From Flavobacterium psychrotrophum (lineage in GTDB: Bacteria; Bacteroidota; Bacteroidia; Flavobacteriales; Flavobacteriaceae), in contig NZ_CP031557.1 in assembly GCF_003403075.1 (NCBI RefSeq), forward strand, positions 3,100,001 to 3,164,000: a stretch of DNA of 64,000 nt, given 5' to 3'. A model generated the notes under the pieces. It saw nothing but the letters and a program-made list of their open reading frames with translations. It made no database searches and was not told where the DNA came from. Within the stretch, counting starts at the first letter, position 1, and each line of letters begins with the position of its first letter. This document shows, piece by piece, positions 42,291 through 51,546 of this stretch. Both the position numbers and the translations under genes were made by a program.

Positions 42291-43838
42291 TTAGTTTGCT
42301 TGTTTTACATCATCAAAGTAGTAGCTTTCACCTGTTCCTCTTATATCGAAGTTAAAGAACAGTACCATTTGCTGATAATTTTTAGACGAATCTATTCCGG
42401 TAAAATCAAAAGTTATTTCCTCCCATTGGTTAGCAACAGTTGTTGTAGTTCTTTTTTCAATATCATCACCTGCTACGTGCGGGTTCATGTTTTCGAACTT
42501 CATAAGCACAGTAATACCCGCCGCAGGAGACCAAACTTTCATTTTTACCTTTTTCATTACAGTAAAGTCTATAGGTGCATCAAACGGTATAGCTATACCT
42601 GCCCACGTTTCAGAATTGGCATTTTTAACAAACTTACCTACCTGAGATGATGTATTAATACCAGTAGCATTAGGGTTTGCAACTTTAGATCCTATTGCTC
42701 CCCCAAAGTTATTCCAGGTAAGATTTAGAGTTTGCTCAAAGGTAAGTGGCATACCTATGGCAACACCTGATGATGCCTGTACGATGTCATCAAAATAGTA
42801 CGTATCTCCCGTACCTGCATTAGCTGCATTAAAGAATAGCACCATTTTAGAATAGCTGGCAGTAGCGCCTGTAAAGTCGTAAACTAATTCTTCCCACTGG
42901 TTTGCTACGGTAGTATTTACAATATGCTCTGCACTGGTATTAGGGTCTGTAAGGTTTTCAAGCTTTAATAATACAGGAACACCTGCCGCCGGCGACCATA
43001 CTTTTATCCTGAAGAAATGCTGTGCCATATCAATAGGAGCATCAAGGGTTAGGTAACCGCCTGTCCAGGTTTGTCCTGCCGCCGGTATCATGCTGCCTAC
43101 TCTTGCACTGCTGTTTATGCCTCCTGCCGCAGGGTTATTTACCACACTTGCTACTGCACCGCCAAAGGTGGTAAAGTTGTAACTAAGGTTAGCGCTTTCA
43201 AAATCTATAGGCAGGTTAAGCGGATTTGAAATGGTAACCTCCTGTGTGTATGTAGCGTTTGCCGCACCACCACTATAGGCTATAACTGTAACTGTGTATG
43301 TACCAATACCAGCATAGGTGTAAGGTATGGTATCGCCCTCGTTAAACTCTATGGGTTCTGCAGCGGCATTTTCACCAAACCATACCTTAAAGTAAGTTTC
43401 AAGGTCAGCTGTAGCGCTTACTGTTATTTTTAGCGGACTGCCTACTACGTTTGTAATAGTTACAGCCAGGTTCTCTGGCGCTACGAAAGACACGGTAAGC
43501 GGAAACTCAGCTTCTGTCCTTTTACCGTTGATGCCTATACCAGTAACTTTTACTGTAAAGGTACCTTCAGGATACACATGCTGTGCCTTCTCGCCAGCCT
43601 GCAAACTAGCAGGCTCTGTAGTACCATCTCCATACAATATTTCAAAGGCTGTTACACCTTCGCCATGTGGGGCAATAGTAACCCTGCCTGAATTATCTGA
43701 AGCTATGGTAAAAAGCGCTGTAATGTTCTTTGGCGCTTCTGCATTATCTGCAAAAGATGTATCGCCATTGCTGTCGTCGCTGCAACCAAATATTATGGCT
43801 ACAAACAATATGCTTATTATATATTTAAGATTTTTCAT
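42291..43838 (-). CDS. surface glycan-binding-type lipoprotein with two PKD and two tandem CBM-like modules
   Basis: 515 residues. Lipoprotein signal (FVAIIFGCSDDS). Two PKD-like domains come first (about 35-115 and 120-200). Two ~145-residue repeats follow, both with the same landmarks: FGGA(V/I), VGxFxKNA or VGSMIPAA, WSPAAG(V/I)xVLxKxEN, VANQWEE(L/I)xxDFTG and YYFDD. Such jelly-roll modules are carbohydrate-binding in laminarin loci. Its place directly after susD fits a SusE/SusF-like role in capturing glucan. No catalytic residues are seen. Confidence 0.85.
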   Translation of the reverse strand: MKNLKYIISILFVAIIFGCSDDSNGDTSFADNAEAPKNITALFTIASDNSGRVTIAPHGEGVTAFEILYGDGTTEPASLQAGEKAQHVYPEGTFTVKVTGIGINGKRTEAEFPLTVSFVAPENLAVTITNVVGSPLKITVSATADLETYFKVWFGENAAAEPIEFNEGDTIPYTYAGIGTYTVTVIAYSGGAANATYTQEVTISNPLNLPIDFESANLSYNFTTFGGAVASVVNNPAAGGINSSARVGSMIPAAGQTWTGGYLTLDAPIDMAQHFFRIKVWSPAAGVPVLLKLENLTDPNTSAEHIVNTTVANQWEELVYDFTGATASYSKMVLFFNAANAGTGDTYYFDDIVQASSGVAIGMPLTFEQTLNLTWNNFGGAIGSKVANPNATGINTSSQVGKFVKNANSETWAGIAIPFDAPIDFTVMKKVKMKVWSPAAGITVLMKFENMNPHVAGDDIEKRTTTTVANQWEEITFDFTGIDSSKNYQQMVLFFNFDIRGTGESYYFDDVKQAN

Positions 43839-43849
43839 TAGCTCATATT

Positions 43850-45322
43850 TTAGTTGTAGCCTGGGTTTTGCTTCCAGTTACCGTTAGAGAACTGTATTTC
43901 TTCGTAAGGAATAGGAAACAGTTCGTTTTTGTCTTTTGTAAAGTTTGGTATCAACTTGCCGCGTCCTGTGCGCACAAGGTCAAAAAAGCGGTGCCCCTCG
44001 CCCATTAGCTCTCTGCGGCGTTCATCAAATATCTGGTCGCCCAGACCACTGCCACTAGCTACAAAGTTGTGGTTATTATCGCCAAAGGCACGTGCCCTTA
44101 CAAGGTTTACATAAGTACGGGCTTTATCGTCGTTACCTATTTTATTGAAAGCCTCTGCTGCCATAAGCAATACATCTGCATAACGTATTGCCCTATAGTT
44201 GTTAGGGTTAGTAAGCTTACTATCGCCCAGGTTAAGGTCGCCCTGCCTTGGTATGTACTTTTTGTTGAAAAAACCTGTATGCTCATAACCTATACCATAA
44301 GTGGTACCGGGATTTGCAGTTACAAAATCTGCAATATTTAGTATAGCCACATCACGACGGTTATCGCCCGGCTCATAAATATCATAGGCTTCTTGGGTAG
44401 GAATGTTAAAACTATAGCCCGAATCGTACAGCGGACCGGTAAAATTCCTTGGACCGTTAAAACCTACAGCTACGTTACCTTCACTACATTGAAGACAACC
44501 AAAACCGGCACCTTCCTGATCTGAATACTGTACCTCAAAAACCGATTCGGTACCGTTTTCTCCATCGTTTTCAAAGATGGTATTGTAATCTGCCACCAGT
44601 GTGTAGGCATTAGTCTGGATAAGCGTTTCCAGCACATCTGCCGCCTGCTGGTATTTACTCTGATACAGATAAACCTTACCAAGCAATGCCTGCGCAGCGC
44701 CTTTAGTTATACGCCCTTTTTCCTGAGCGCCGGTTTCCATATTTTCTATGGCATATAACAGGTCTTCTTCTATAGTTGCATATACCTCGGCAGCTGTGGC
44801 ACGCGGTATAGACGTTTCGTCGCCTACAACAAACCTGGTATCTCCTTTAAGCGGAATACCTCCAAACCATTTTACCAGTTCAAAATGAAAGTATGCCCTT
44901 AAAAAGCGTGTTTGCGCTATTACTTTTTCTTTACCTTCAAAGTCGGTCTTATCCTGGTATTCCATAATGTAGTTAGCACGGCTTACACCGGCAAACATCC
45001 AGTCCCAAACGTTTTTAAGATTAGGGTTTACCGGATTATGGTTCATTTGGTCTACCTGATGAAAACCCGGTGTATCTGTAGCACTCTCTCCGCCGGCAAG
45101 TGTATTATCTGAGGCTATTTCGCCCAGTAATACATTTACATAAGTAGATTGCAGTATATCATATACACCTATAAGTGCTTTGTTATAATCTTCTTCAGAA
45201 TTAAAATAAGCATCAGAGTCTAACTGGTATTTTGGCGTGGTATCTACAAAATCATCGCACGATGTTGTTGAGAAGCCTAATATTGTAAAAGCTACTATAG
45301 CTGTTAATATCTTCTTTTTCAT
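43850..45322 (-). CDS. susD: SusD/RagB-family glycan-binding lipoprotein
   Basis: 490 residues. Lipobox in FSTTSCDDF. TPR-rich SusD fold with the usual landmarks: DSDAYFNSEEDYNKALIGVYD at the N-terminus, IAQTRFLRAYFHFELVKWFG, and the C-terminal DERRRELMGEGHRFFDLVRT and PIPYEEIQFSNGNWKQNPGY. It acts as the surface lid of the SusC channel that captures oligosaccharides. Stop to start distance to the next gene is 11 bp, and it follows susC by 12 bp. Confidence 0.94.
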   Translation of the reverse strand: MKKKILTAIVAFTILGFSTTSCDDFVDTTPKYQLDSDAYFNSEEDYNKALIGVYDILQSTYVNVLLGEIASDNTLAGGESATDTPGFHQVDQMNHNPVNPNLKNVWDWMFAGVSRANYIMEYQDKTDFEGKEKVIAQTRFLRAYFHFELVKWFGGIPLKGDTRFVVGDETSIPRATAAEVYATIEEDLLYAIENMETGAQEKGRITKGAAQALLGKVYLYQSKYQQAADVLETLIQTNAYTLVADYNTIFENDGENGTESVFEVQYSDQEGAGFGCLQCSEGNVAVGFNGPRNFTGPLYDSGYSFNIPTQEAYDIYEPGDNRRDVAILNIADFVTANPGTTYGIGYEHTGFFNKKYIPRQGDLNLGDSKLTNPNNYRAIRYADVLLMAAEAFNKIGNDDKARTYVNLVRARAFGDNNHNFVASGSGLGDQIFDERRRELMGEGHRFFDLVRTGRGKLIPNFTKDKNELFPIPYEEIQFSNGNWKQNPGYN

Positions 45323-45334
45323 GTTGTGTGAGAA

Positions 45335-48300
45335 TTAAAAATTAATGTTGGCGCCTATCAAATATGTTCTTGGCACGGGGTAAAAACCGTAATCTATACC
45401 ACCGCCAATTGGCGATCCATTAGAAGCTCCCGGATCATATCCCATATATTTGGTAAAGGTGTATAGGTTGTTTACACCTGCATAAATCCTTACCTTACTA
45501 AGGGCGCCTTTAGTCCATTCCGGGTTAAGGGTATAACCAAGCTGCACATTTTGTATCCTGCAATACGAAGCATCTTCAACATAATATGATGAGAAAACCT
45601 TATTATTAGTAGCTCCTGTAGTTACACGTGGTATACTGTTGCTTGTACCTTCGCCCGTCCAGCGGTTAAGAACGTAATTAAGGCGGTTACCATTAGGCAC
45701 ATCCCTTTCATAAGCTCTTATCATATCATTACCTAAAGATGCAAATGCATAAGCTGTAAAGTCAAAACCTTTATAGTGAAGGGTAATGTTAAAGCCCATT
45801 GTAGCATTAGGAATTGGGTTACCAAGGTCTGTCCTGTCGGCAGCAGTAATAATACCATCACCGTTAACATCCTTAAACCTGATATCTCCCGGAGATGTTG
45901 ACGTAGAGCCAAGGCCTGCCTGAGATGGTGCATTGTCTATTTCTGCCTGGTTCTGGAAAATACCTTCCATTTTATAGCCATAGAAATATCCCATAGGCTT
46001 ACCAATTTCCATGCGCGATGGCTGGTCGCTCAGGCCAAAAGTACCGCCCGGGTAAAAACCTGTACCGTTATTTACCTCGGTAACTTTATTATTAATGAAA
46101 GAAACATTGTAGTTTACATCCATCTTGAAATTATCGGTAATATTATCTTTATAACCAATTGCAAATTCAAAACCTGAATTTTTTACCGTTCCGGCGTTAA
46201 CCGTAGGAGCACTTGCTCCCGGAGCACCTATACCTATAATGCTTGAGGTAGGTATGTTTGGCACCAAAAGGTCTTTACGGGTATCGCTAAAATAATCTGC
46301 AGTAAGTGTAACCTTATTTTTGAAAAGGTTAATGTCTGCACCCACGTCAAACTTGCGTGATTCTTCCCAACGCGCAAGACGGTTAGGAACTACACCATTT
46401 GCAACACCGCTTGTAAGCGTATTGTTAAATACATACATTGCCTCGCCACTAAGACCCGGAAAATATATGGCAGACCCAAGGTTACCGTCGCTACCCAGTA
46501 TACCATAACTTGCCCTTAATTTTGCAAAGCTTACAAGGCCGTCTTTATTAAAGAAAGGCTCTTCTGAAAGTGCCCAGCCTGCTGTAGCCGATGGAAAATA
46601 AGCAACTTTGTTTTCTGGAGCAAAACGGGTAGAAAGATCTCGGCGGCCCATAAATGAAACCAGGTAACGGCCTTTATAATCATATTGTAGCCTTGCAAAA
46701 TGAGAAACCCTGCGCACATCATATACATATGAGCTGTTGCTCTTGGCATCAGACAAACCATTTGCTAAACTTATATCTGCAAATTCCCAACTGTTGTAAG
46801 GTATATCATAGCCAGTAGCATAAAGGGCTTCACCATAGGTTTTATATAAGGTTGTACCCGCTGTAAATGTAAAGTGATGCGTTTCTGCAAATACTTTTTC
46901 ATAAGTACCATAAAGGTCAAATGTAAAATCGTTGTCGTTTATGGCATTCTGGTCTACACTACTGCGCTGTACATCATAAATTTTACCACCATAGCTTATC
47001 TGCTTGTGAAATGTGCGGCTGCGGTTGTTGCCGGTGTTGAAACCAAACCTTGCTGTAAACTTAAGCCCGTCTAATACTTCATAATCTGCATTAATAGTAC
47101 CGTTAAGCTTGCGCAGATTGTAGTCGTTATAAGTATTGGCCACCTGCGCCAGCGGATTGATGATCTCTGTACCAAAACCTGTTGTGCTTGGCACTAATGT
47201 ATATTCGCCATTTTCATCATAAGGTTTAAGTGTAGCAGGAACGTTGATCGCATTAAATAACACTGAACCTAAAGCACCTTCACTCAATGAATTTCTGTAC
47301 AATTGAGTATAAATAATGTTAGTATTCAGTTTTAATTTTGGTGTAATGTCTATACCCAGGGCAATACGGCCTGTGTTTCTTTCGAACTGAGACTTACCAT
47401 CGCCCACAATACCTTTTTGGTCTATGTGCGAGCCACCTACCGAATATGTTATGGTTTCTGACCCTCCACTTAATGTAAGATCATGGCTTGCCATAGGAAC
47501 GGCTTTACCAAAAACTTCTTTCTGCCAGTCAGTACCTTTGCCAAGTCCGCTTAAATTAGGGAAAGGCAATGCCTGCCCGCCATTTGCGTAACTCTCGTTT
47601 AAGAGCGCTGCATATTCAGTAGCGTTAAGAGTAGGGAGTTTGCGTGATGTTTCCTGAAAACCGCTGTATACATTATATACTAATTGCGGTTTTTGGTTTT
47701 TACGGCCTTTTTTAGTAGTGATTAATACAACACCATTAGCACCTAAAACGCCGTAGATCGCAGCCTGCGCGTCTTTAAGTACTGAAATGCTTTCGATATC
47801 TCCAGGGTTTAAGGTATTTATGTCGCCCACATAGCCGTCTATAAGTACATAAGGATCTGCGTTACCGTTAGAACCAATACCTCTTATACGCACAGTAAGA
47901 GGTGCTCCTGGCGCACCAGATGTAGTAGTTACATTTACGCCAGCTACAGTACCTTGTAGTGCCTGTTCAATTTTTACAGGTTTTAATTTTTCAATAGTTT
48001 CTGCGCCCACATAGCCTACAGCACCTGTAACTTCTTTCCTTTTTTGGGTACCATAACCAATAACAACTACCTCCTCAAGGGTTTTGGCATCTTCCTTTAG
48101 GGCGAGTGATATTGATAATGTGTTTGCTACCTGCTCTATGGTTTGAAAACCAATAAAGCTAAAAATAAGTGTAGATCCTTTTGGTACTTTGAGGGCATAA
48201 TTACCATCAAGGTCTGTGGCCGTGCTCACCGTAGTGTTTTTTAAAGCGATACTTACACCGGGCATAGGCAAACCGGTAGCCGCTTCTGTTACTTTCCCGC

Positions 48301-48373
48301 TTACCTCAATATCCTGTGCAAAGGATATGGCCGAGAAAAGCATGAAAGCAATCAAGAATAGTTTTGACTTCAT
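45335..48373 (-). CDS. susC: SusC-type TonB-dependent outer-membrane transporter
   Basis: 1012 residues. Signal peptide (LFLIAFMLFSAISFAQD), a carboxypeptidase-regulatory-like domain (VSGKVTEAATGLPMPGVSIA), then the TonB-box and plug start (LEEVVVIGYGTQKRKEVTGAV). A 22-strand barrel is expected for the rest, ending RTYLIGANINF with a C-terminal aromatic residue. With SusD it forms the pedal-bin import complex for the locus's glucan oligosaccharides, powered by TonB-ExbBD. First gene of the operon; the promoter must lie in the 246-bp gap upstream. Confidence 0.95.
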   Translation of the reverse strand: MKSKLFLIAFMLFSAISFAQDIEVSGKVTEAATGLPMPGVSIALKNTTVSTATDLDGNYALKVPKGSTLIFSFIGFQTIEQVANTLSISLALKEDAKTLEEVVVIGYGTQKRKEVTGAVGYVGAETIEKLKPVKIEQALQGTVAGVNVTTTSGAPGAPLTVRIRGIGSNGNADPYVLIDGYVGDINTLNPGDIESISVLKDAQAAIYGVLGANGVVLITTKKGRKNQKPQLVYNVYSGFQETSRKLPTLNATEYAALLNESYANGGQALPFPNLSGLGKGTDWQKEVFGKAVPMASHDLTLSGGSETITYSVGGSHIDQKGIVGDGKSQFERNTGRIALGIDITPKLKLNTNIIYTQLYRNSLSEGALGSVLFNAINVPATLKPYDENGEYTLVPSTTGFGTEIINPLAQVANTYNDYNLRKLNGTINADYEVLDGLKFTARFGFNTGNNRSRTFHKQISYGGKIYDVQRSSVDQNAINDNDFTFDLYGTYEKVFAETHHFTFTAGTTLYKTYGEALYATGYDIPYNSWEFADISLANGLSDAKSNSSYVYDVRRVSHFARLQYDYKGRYLVSFMGRRDLSTRFAPENKVAYFPSATAGWALSEEPFFNKDGLVSFAKLRASYGILGSDGNLGSAIYFPGLSGEAMYVFNNTLTSGVANGVVPNRLARWEESRKFDVGADINLFKNKVTLTADYFSDTRKDLLVPNIPTSSIIGIGAPGASAPTVNAGTVKNSGFEFAIGYKDNITDNFKMDVNYNVSFINNKVTEVNNGTGFYPGGTFGLSDQPSRMEIGKPMGYFYGYKMEGIFQNQAEIDNAPSQAGLGSTSTSPGDIRFKDVNGDGIITAADRTDLGNPIPNATMGFNITLHYKGFDFTAYAFASLGNDMIRAYERDVPNGNRLNYVLNRWTGEGTSNSIPRVTTGATNNKVFSSYYVEDASYCRIQNVQLGYTLNPEWTKGALSKVRIYAGVNNLYTFTKYMGYDPGASNGSPIGGGIDYGFYPVPRTYLIGANINF

Positions 48374-48489
48374 AGGGTTAAAAGTGTTTTTTGTGATATT
48401 ATAAAATTAAAGGGGTATTTATTAAATACATTAAAAAGAACCTCTACAAAAAATATACATATCGAAAAAACATTGTTCTGTAAAAGCAG

Positions 48490-48521
48490 AAAGCCTGTTA
48501 ACATAGCGTTAACAGGCTTTT
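48490..48521 (-). terminator. hairpin between the regulator gene and susC
   Basis: AAAGCCTGTTAAC pairs with GTTAACAGGCTTT around ATAGC. It probably ends the regulator transcript (minus strand); the T-run is weak. Confidence 0.6.
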
Positions 48522-48619
48522 AGGCGTTTTTAATGATTTTAATAATAGCTAACGAAAACCTTGTAATTGCAGCTTTGTATAGGTAATGTTGTGGTAAATA
48601 TTGTTTTTGTTGAGTTGAT

Positions 48620-51418
48620 TTATATTGATAATATGTACTCAACAAGGCTTAATTCATGCAACAAGTCCATTTTTTTTCTCAAACGATATCGCTTTATCTC
48701 TACGCTTCGTACTGAGATATTTAAAAGAGGTGCTATTTCTTTAGAAGAAAGGTTTAATCTTAAATAAGCACATAGGCGTAAATCGTTTGGAGTAAGTGCC
48801 GGATGCGCCTTTTTTATCTTCTTCAAAAAGTCTTTATCGGCGTTGTTAAAGGCTTCTTTAAACATATCCCACGTATCATCTTCATTAATATTTTTATTGA
48901 TGGTCGTGATTACCGACTTAAAGCTTTTATCGCCTTCTGTCGTTTTTTTAAGGTCGTCTTTGATAGTAGAGAGTAACTCATTTTTCTTGATGAGGTTCAT
49001 CGTACTAACGGCAAGTTCACGGTTCTTATTCTCAAATTCCTGCTGTAACTGGTCGTTCTTAACGCGCATTAGTTCCTGTTCGTTTTCGAGTTCTTTAATC
49101 TCCAGCAAGCGGTTGTTTTCTTCAATAAGTTTTTCGTGCTGCTGCTGATAATAATTTTTATAAGCCCGGTTAATAAGAAACGCCGCGATGATAGCCAGTA
49201 TGAGGTATATAGTAATTGCAAGATTTGTGGCATACCATGGTTTTAATATGGTAAATGTATAATTAGCCGTATTTGTAGATAATGAGTTACCCGCTTTTGC
49301 ACGTACTTTAAAGGTATATTCGCCGGCGGGCAGGTTCTTAAAACTTACTGTTGACCGTCCGCTCCATTCACTCCAATCGTCCTGCACACCCTCAAGAAGG
49401 TATTGAAATTCTGAATTTACATACTTATTGTATTCCGGTAAGGTGTAATTAAACGTGAGGTTATTATCTGAATAGTCAAGGCTGCCTTCACCTGAGACAG
49501 TAACGTTAAATGGATTCTTATTTTGGGCGTTTGCTGTTATATTGGTAATAAAAACACGATATTTTTTAAATGATATATCGTGTAGGTTAATAGTATAATA
49601 ACCATCTGTAGTACCTATTAAATAAACACTTGGCGATATTTGGGTAATGTTTTCATACCCAAGCATAGAATTAGTGAGGGATGAAGGTATGGGGATGATA
49701 TTGTGTTTTAAATCTGTATTAAGCTTGCCACTGGATAGGTAATTGATATAATTCTTAGTAAAGAACCACAAACGGTTAGCACTGTCAGGAATAAGCTTGC
49801 CAGAAGTATATTCATCATTATTAAATATCTTTGACAACTGCCCCTGCATTTCAAACTGTTTGGTTTTGTCATTAAGCATAAAGATGCCTTCTTTTGAGGC
49901 ATAATAAACTTTGTTGTTAAAAGTAACGAGGCTAACGTTTTTACCTTTTGACGGTTCTTTATACGTAATCACTTTTTTTGTAGTCGTAAAACCGGGGTCT
50001 ATAACCACGCGGTAAATACCTTTGTATTCATGACTTACGTAAATTTCGTTTGTTCTTCTTACTGCAAAAAATCGGCTTGAGTTATCAAATCCGGCTATCT
50101 TATTGCGATATTTCCAACCTGTTGCTGTTTTTTCCAGTATTGATAAGCCTTGGTAATTACCCTGTATGATAAGGTTTTTGTTAGTAGGATGTGGCTCAAA
50201 CTTCCAGGTACCAATACCTGTAAAAATAGGCAGTGCCAAAGTGCCTTTTACAACATATGTGCCGTAATCATGCCCACAAAACAGTGTGTCATCATATAAA
50301 AATAAAGACCACACCTGCCCTTTAGTACCGGGAATAAACTTAAAATCGGCAGAGGAGTTATATGGCTTACAAAAAAGTCCTTGATTAGTACCTATATAAA
50401 GTAATTCATTGTGTAATAAAGAGGTGTATACCGTTCCTAAAAATCCGGTATCATCTGCATAGTTGTGCACAACACTTTGCATATTGATGCAGTTAATACC
50501 ATTATCAAGTCCCAGCCATAAATTATTATCCTCATCTTCATACATAGAGAGGGCTGTGTTATTGCTTAGACCCTTATTTTGTGTTATATGATATTTTACA
50601 TTGCCTTGCTGCGTAATTATAAATATACCATTACTTACAGTGCCCAGGGCAAAACTTCCATCGCTGAGCAATTGGCTACTGTATATACTGGAAGTATTAA
50701 GATCTGCGTCGGCTGCAATGTTCCAGCGGGTAAGAACACCATTCTTAAGTTCATAGAAACCATCATACTGCGTAATAATAAGATAGCTGTCATCACGCCC
50801 GTAAATATTTACTATTTTACTTTTAGACAATATTGGGGCATCGCTTACAAGGCGGCTTTGGCCATTTTCTATTTCAAACAGTCCGGAACCTATAGCTTGA
50901 TACAGTATGGTATTATTAGCTGTAAACACCTTATTCATCCCGGTATCTGAATGTATGATATTAAAATTTGAAGTTTTAGTATCATATATAAATATCCGCG
51001 AGAGCGATTGAAATATTATCCATCGGTCATACTGGGCAATGTTCCAAAACTGTTCGTCATCAATTATTTTATTCCGTATCTTTTTGGTAAGAGATGTATA
51101 AGCAAGCGTGCCGTCAGTTTTTCGGGACCAGTAACCAAAATCCATATAAAAGCCACAATAAATACGGTTGCCTATAACTTTTACCGATCGCATAATGGTT
51201 TCATTTGGAGTAGGGTATAATGACCATGATGTACCATTATATTCTAACAGCCCCTCGTTATTTGCAAAGTACAAGTAGCCGTTATTATCCTGGCTTATCA
51301 TCCAGTTTTGGTTACCTGCCGCGTAGTTACCTGCAGTGTACTTAAGAATAGGAGGCAAATCCTGGCTAAAACTTGTTAGAAATGAAAATATGATGAAAAT
51401 AAGTGTAATTTTTTTCAA
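48620..51418 (-). CDS. membrane-spanning LuxR-type regulator with triple-tyrosine sensor domain
   Basis: 932 residues. Starts with TTG at 51418 (no ATG fits; the signal peptide KKITLIFIIFSFLTSFSQ begins there). A large N-terminal beta-propeller-like region (DNNGYLYFANNEGLLEYNGT repeats, to ~640) and a Y_Y_Y domain (GEYTFKVRAKAGNSLSTN) form the periplasmic sensor. One membrane helix (LAITIYLILAIIAAFL), a coiled coil and a C-terminal LuxR/GerE HTH follow (LTPNDLRLCAYLRLNLSSKE, IAPLLNISVRSVEIKRYRLR). No histidine kinase domain is present. This fits an inner-membrane one-component regulator that senses oligosaccharide and switches on the susC operon. Confidence 0.88.
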   Translation of the reverse strand: MKKITLIFIIFSFLTSFSQDLPPILKYTAGNYAAGNQNWMISQDNNGYLYFANNEGLLEYNGTSWSLYPTPNETIMRSVKVIGNRIYCGFYMDFGYWSRKTDGTLAYTSLTKKIRNKIIDDEQFWNIAQYDRWIIFQSLSRIFIYDTKTSNFNIIHSDTGMNKVFTANNTILYQAIGSGLFEIENGQSRLVSDAPILSKSKIVNIYGRDDSYLIITQYDGFYELKNGVLTRWNIAADADLNTSSIYSSQLLSDGSFALGTVSNGIFIITQQGNVKYHITQNKGLSNNTALSMYEDEDNNLWLGLDNGINCINMQSVVHNYADDTGFLGTVYTSLLHNELLYIGTNQGLFCKPYNSSADFKFIPGTKGQVWSLFLYDDTLFCGHDYGTYVVKGTLALPIFTGIGTWKFEPHPTNKNLIIQGNYQGLSILEKTATGWKYRNKIAGFDNSSRFFAVRRTNEIYVSHEYKGIYRVVIDPGFTTTKKVITYKEPSKGKNVSLVTFNNKVYYASKEGIFMLNDKTKQFEMQGQLSKIFNNDEYTSGKLIPDSANRLWFFTKNYINYLSSGKLNTDLKHNIIPIPSSLTNSMLGYENITQISPSVYLIGTTDGYYTINLHDISFKKYRVFITNITANAQNKNPFNVTVSGEGSLDYSDNNLTFNYTLPEYNKYVNSEFQYLLEGVQDDWSEWSGRSTVSFKNLPAGEYTFKVRAKAGNSLSTNTANYTFTILKPWYATNLAITIYLILAIIAAFLINRAYKNYYQQQHEKLIEENNRLLEIKELENEQELMRVKNDQLQQEFENKNRELAVSTMNLIKKNELLSTIKDDLKKTTEGDKSFKSVITTINKNINEDDTWDMFKEAFNNADKDFLKKIKKAHPALTPNDLRLCAYLRLNLSSKEIAPLLNISVRSVEIKRYRLRKKMDLLHELSLVEYILSI

Positions 51419-51472
51419 AATATATTTTTTTATTGTGATTTGGTGTTACGAATATACAAGAAAATGTATAAT

Positions 51473-51504
51473 AAAAAACCGCACCGCTTAAGGCGGTGCG
51501 GTTT
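51473..51504 (-). terminator. terminator of the sorted-protein gene
   Basis: AAACCGCACCGC pairs with GCGGTGCGGTTT; on the minus strand a T-run follows. Confidence 0.85.
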
Positions 51505-51546
51505 CAAACTATCAACATAAAAATTTAAAAAAGCTTTTGCCCGAAA

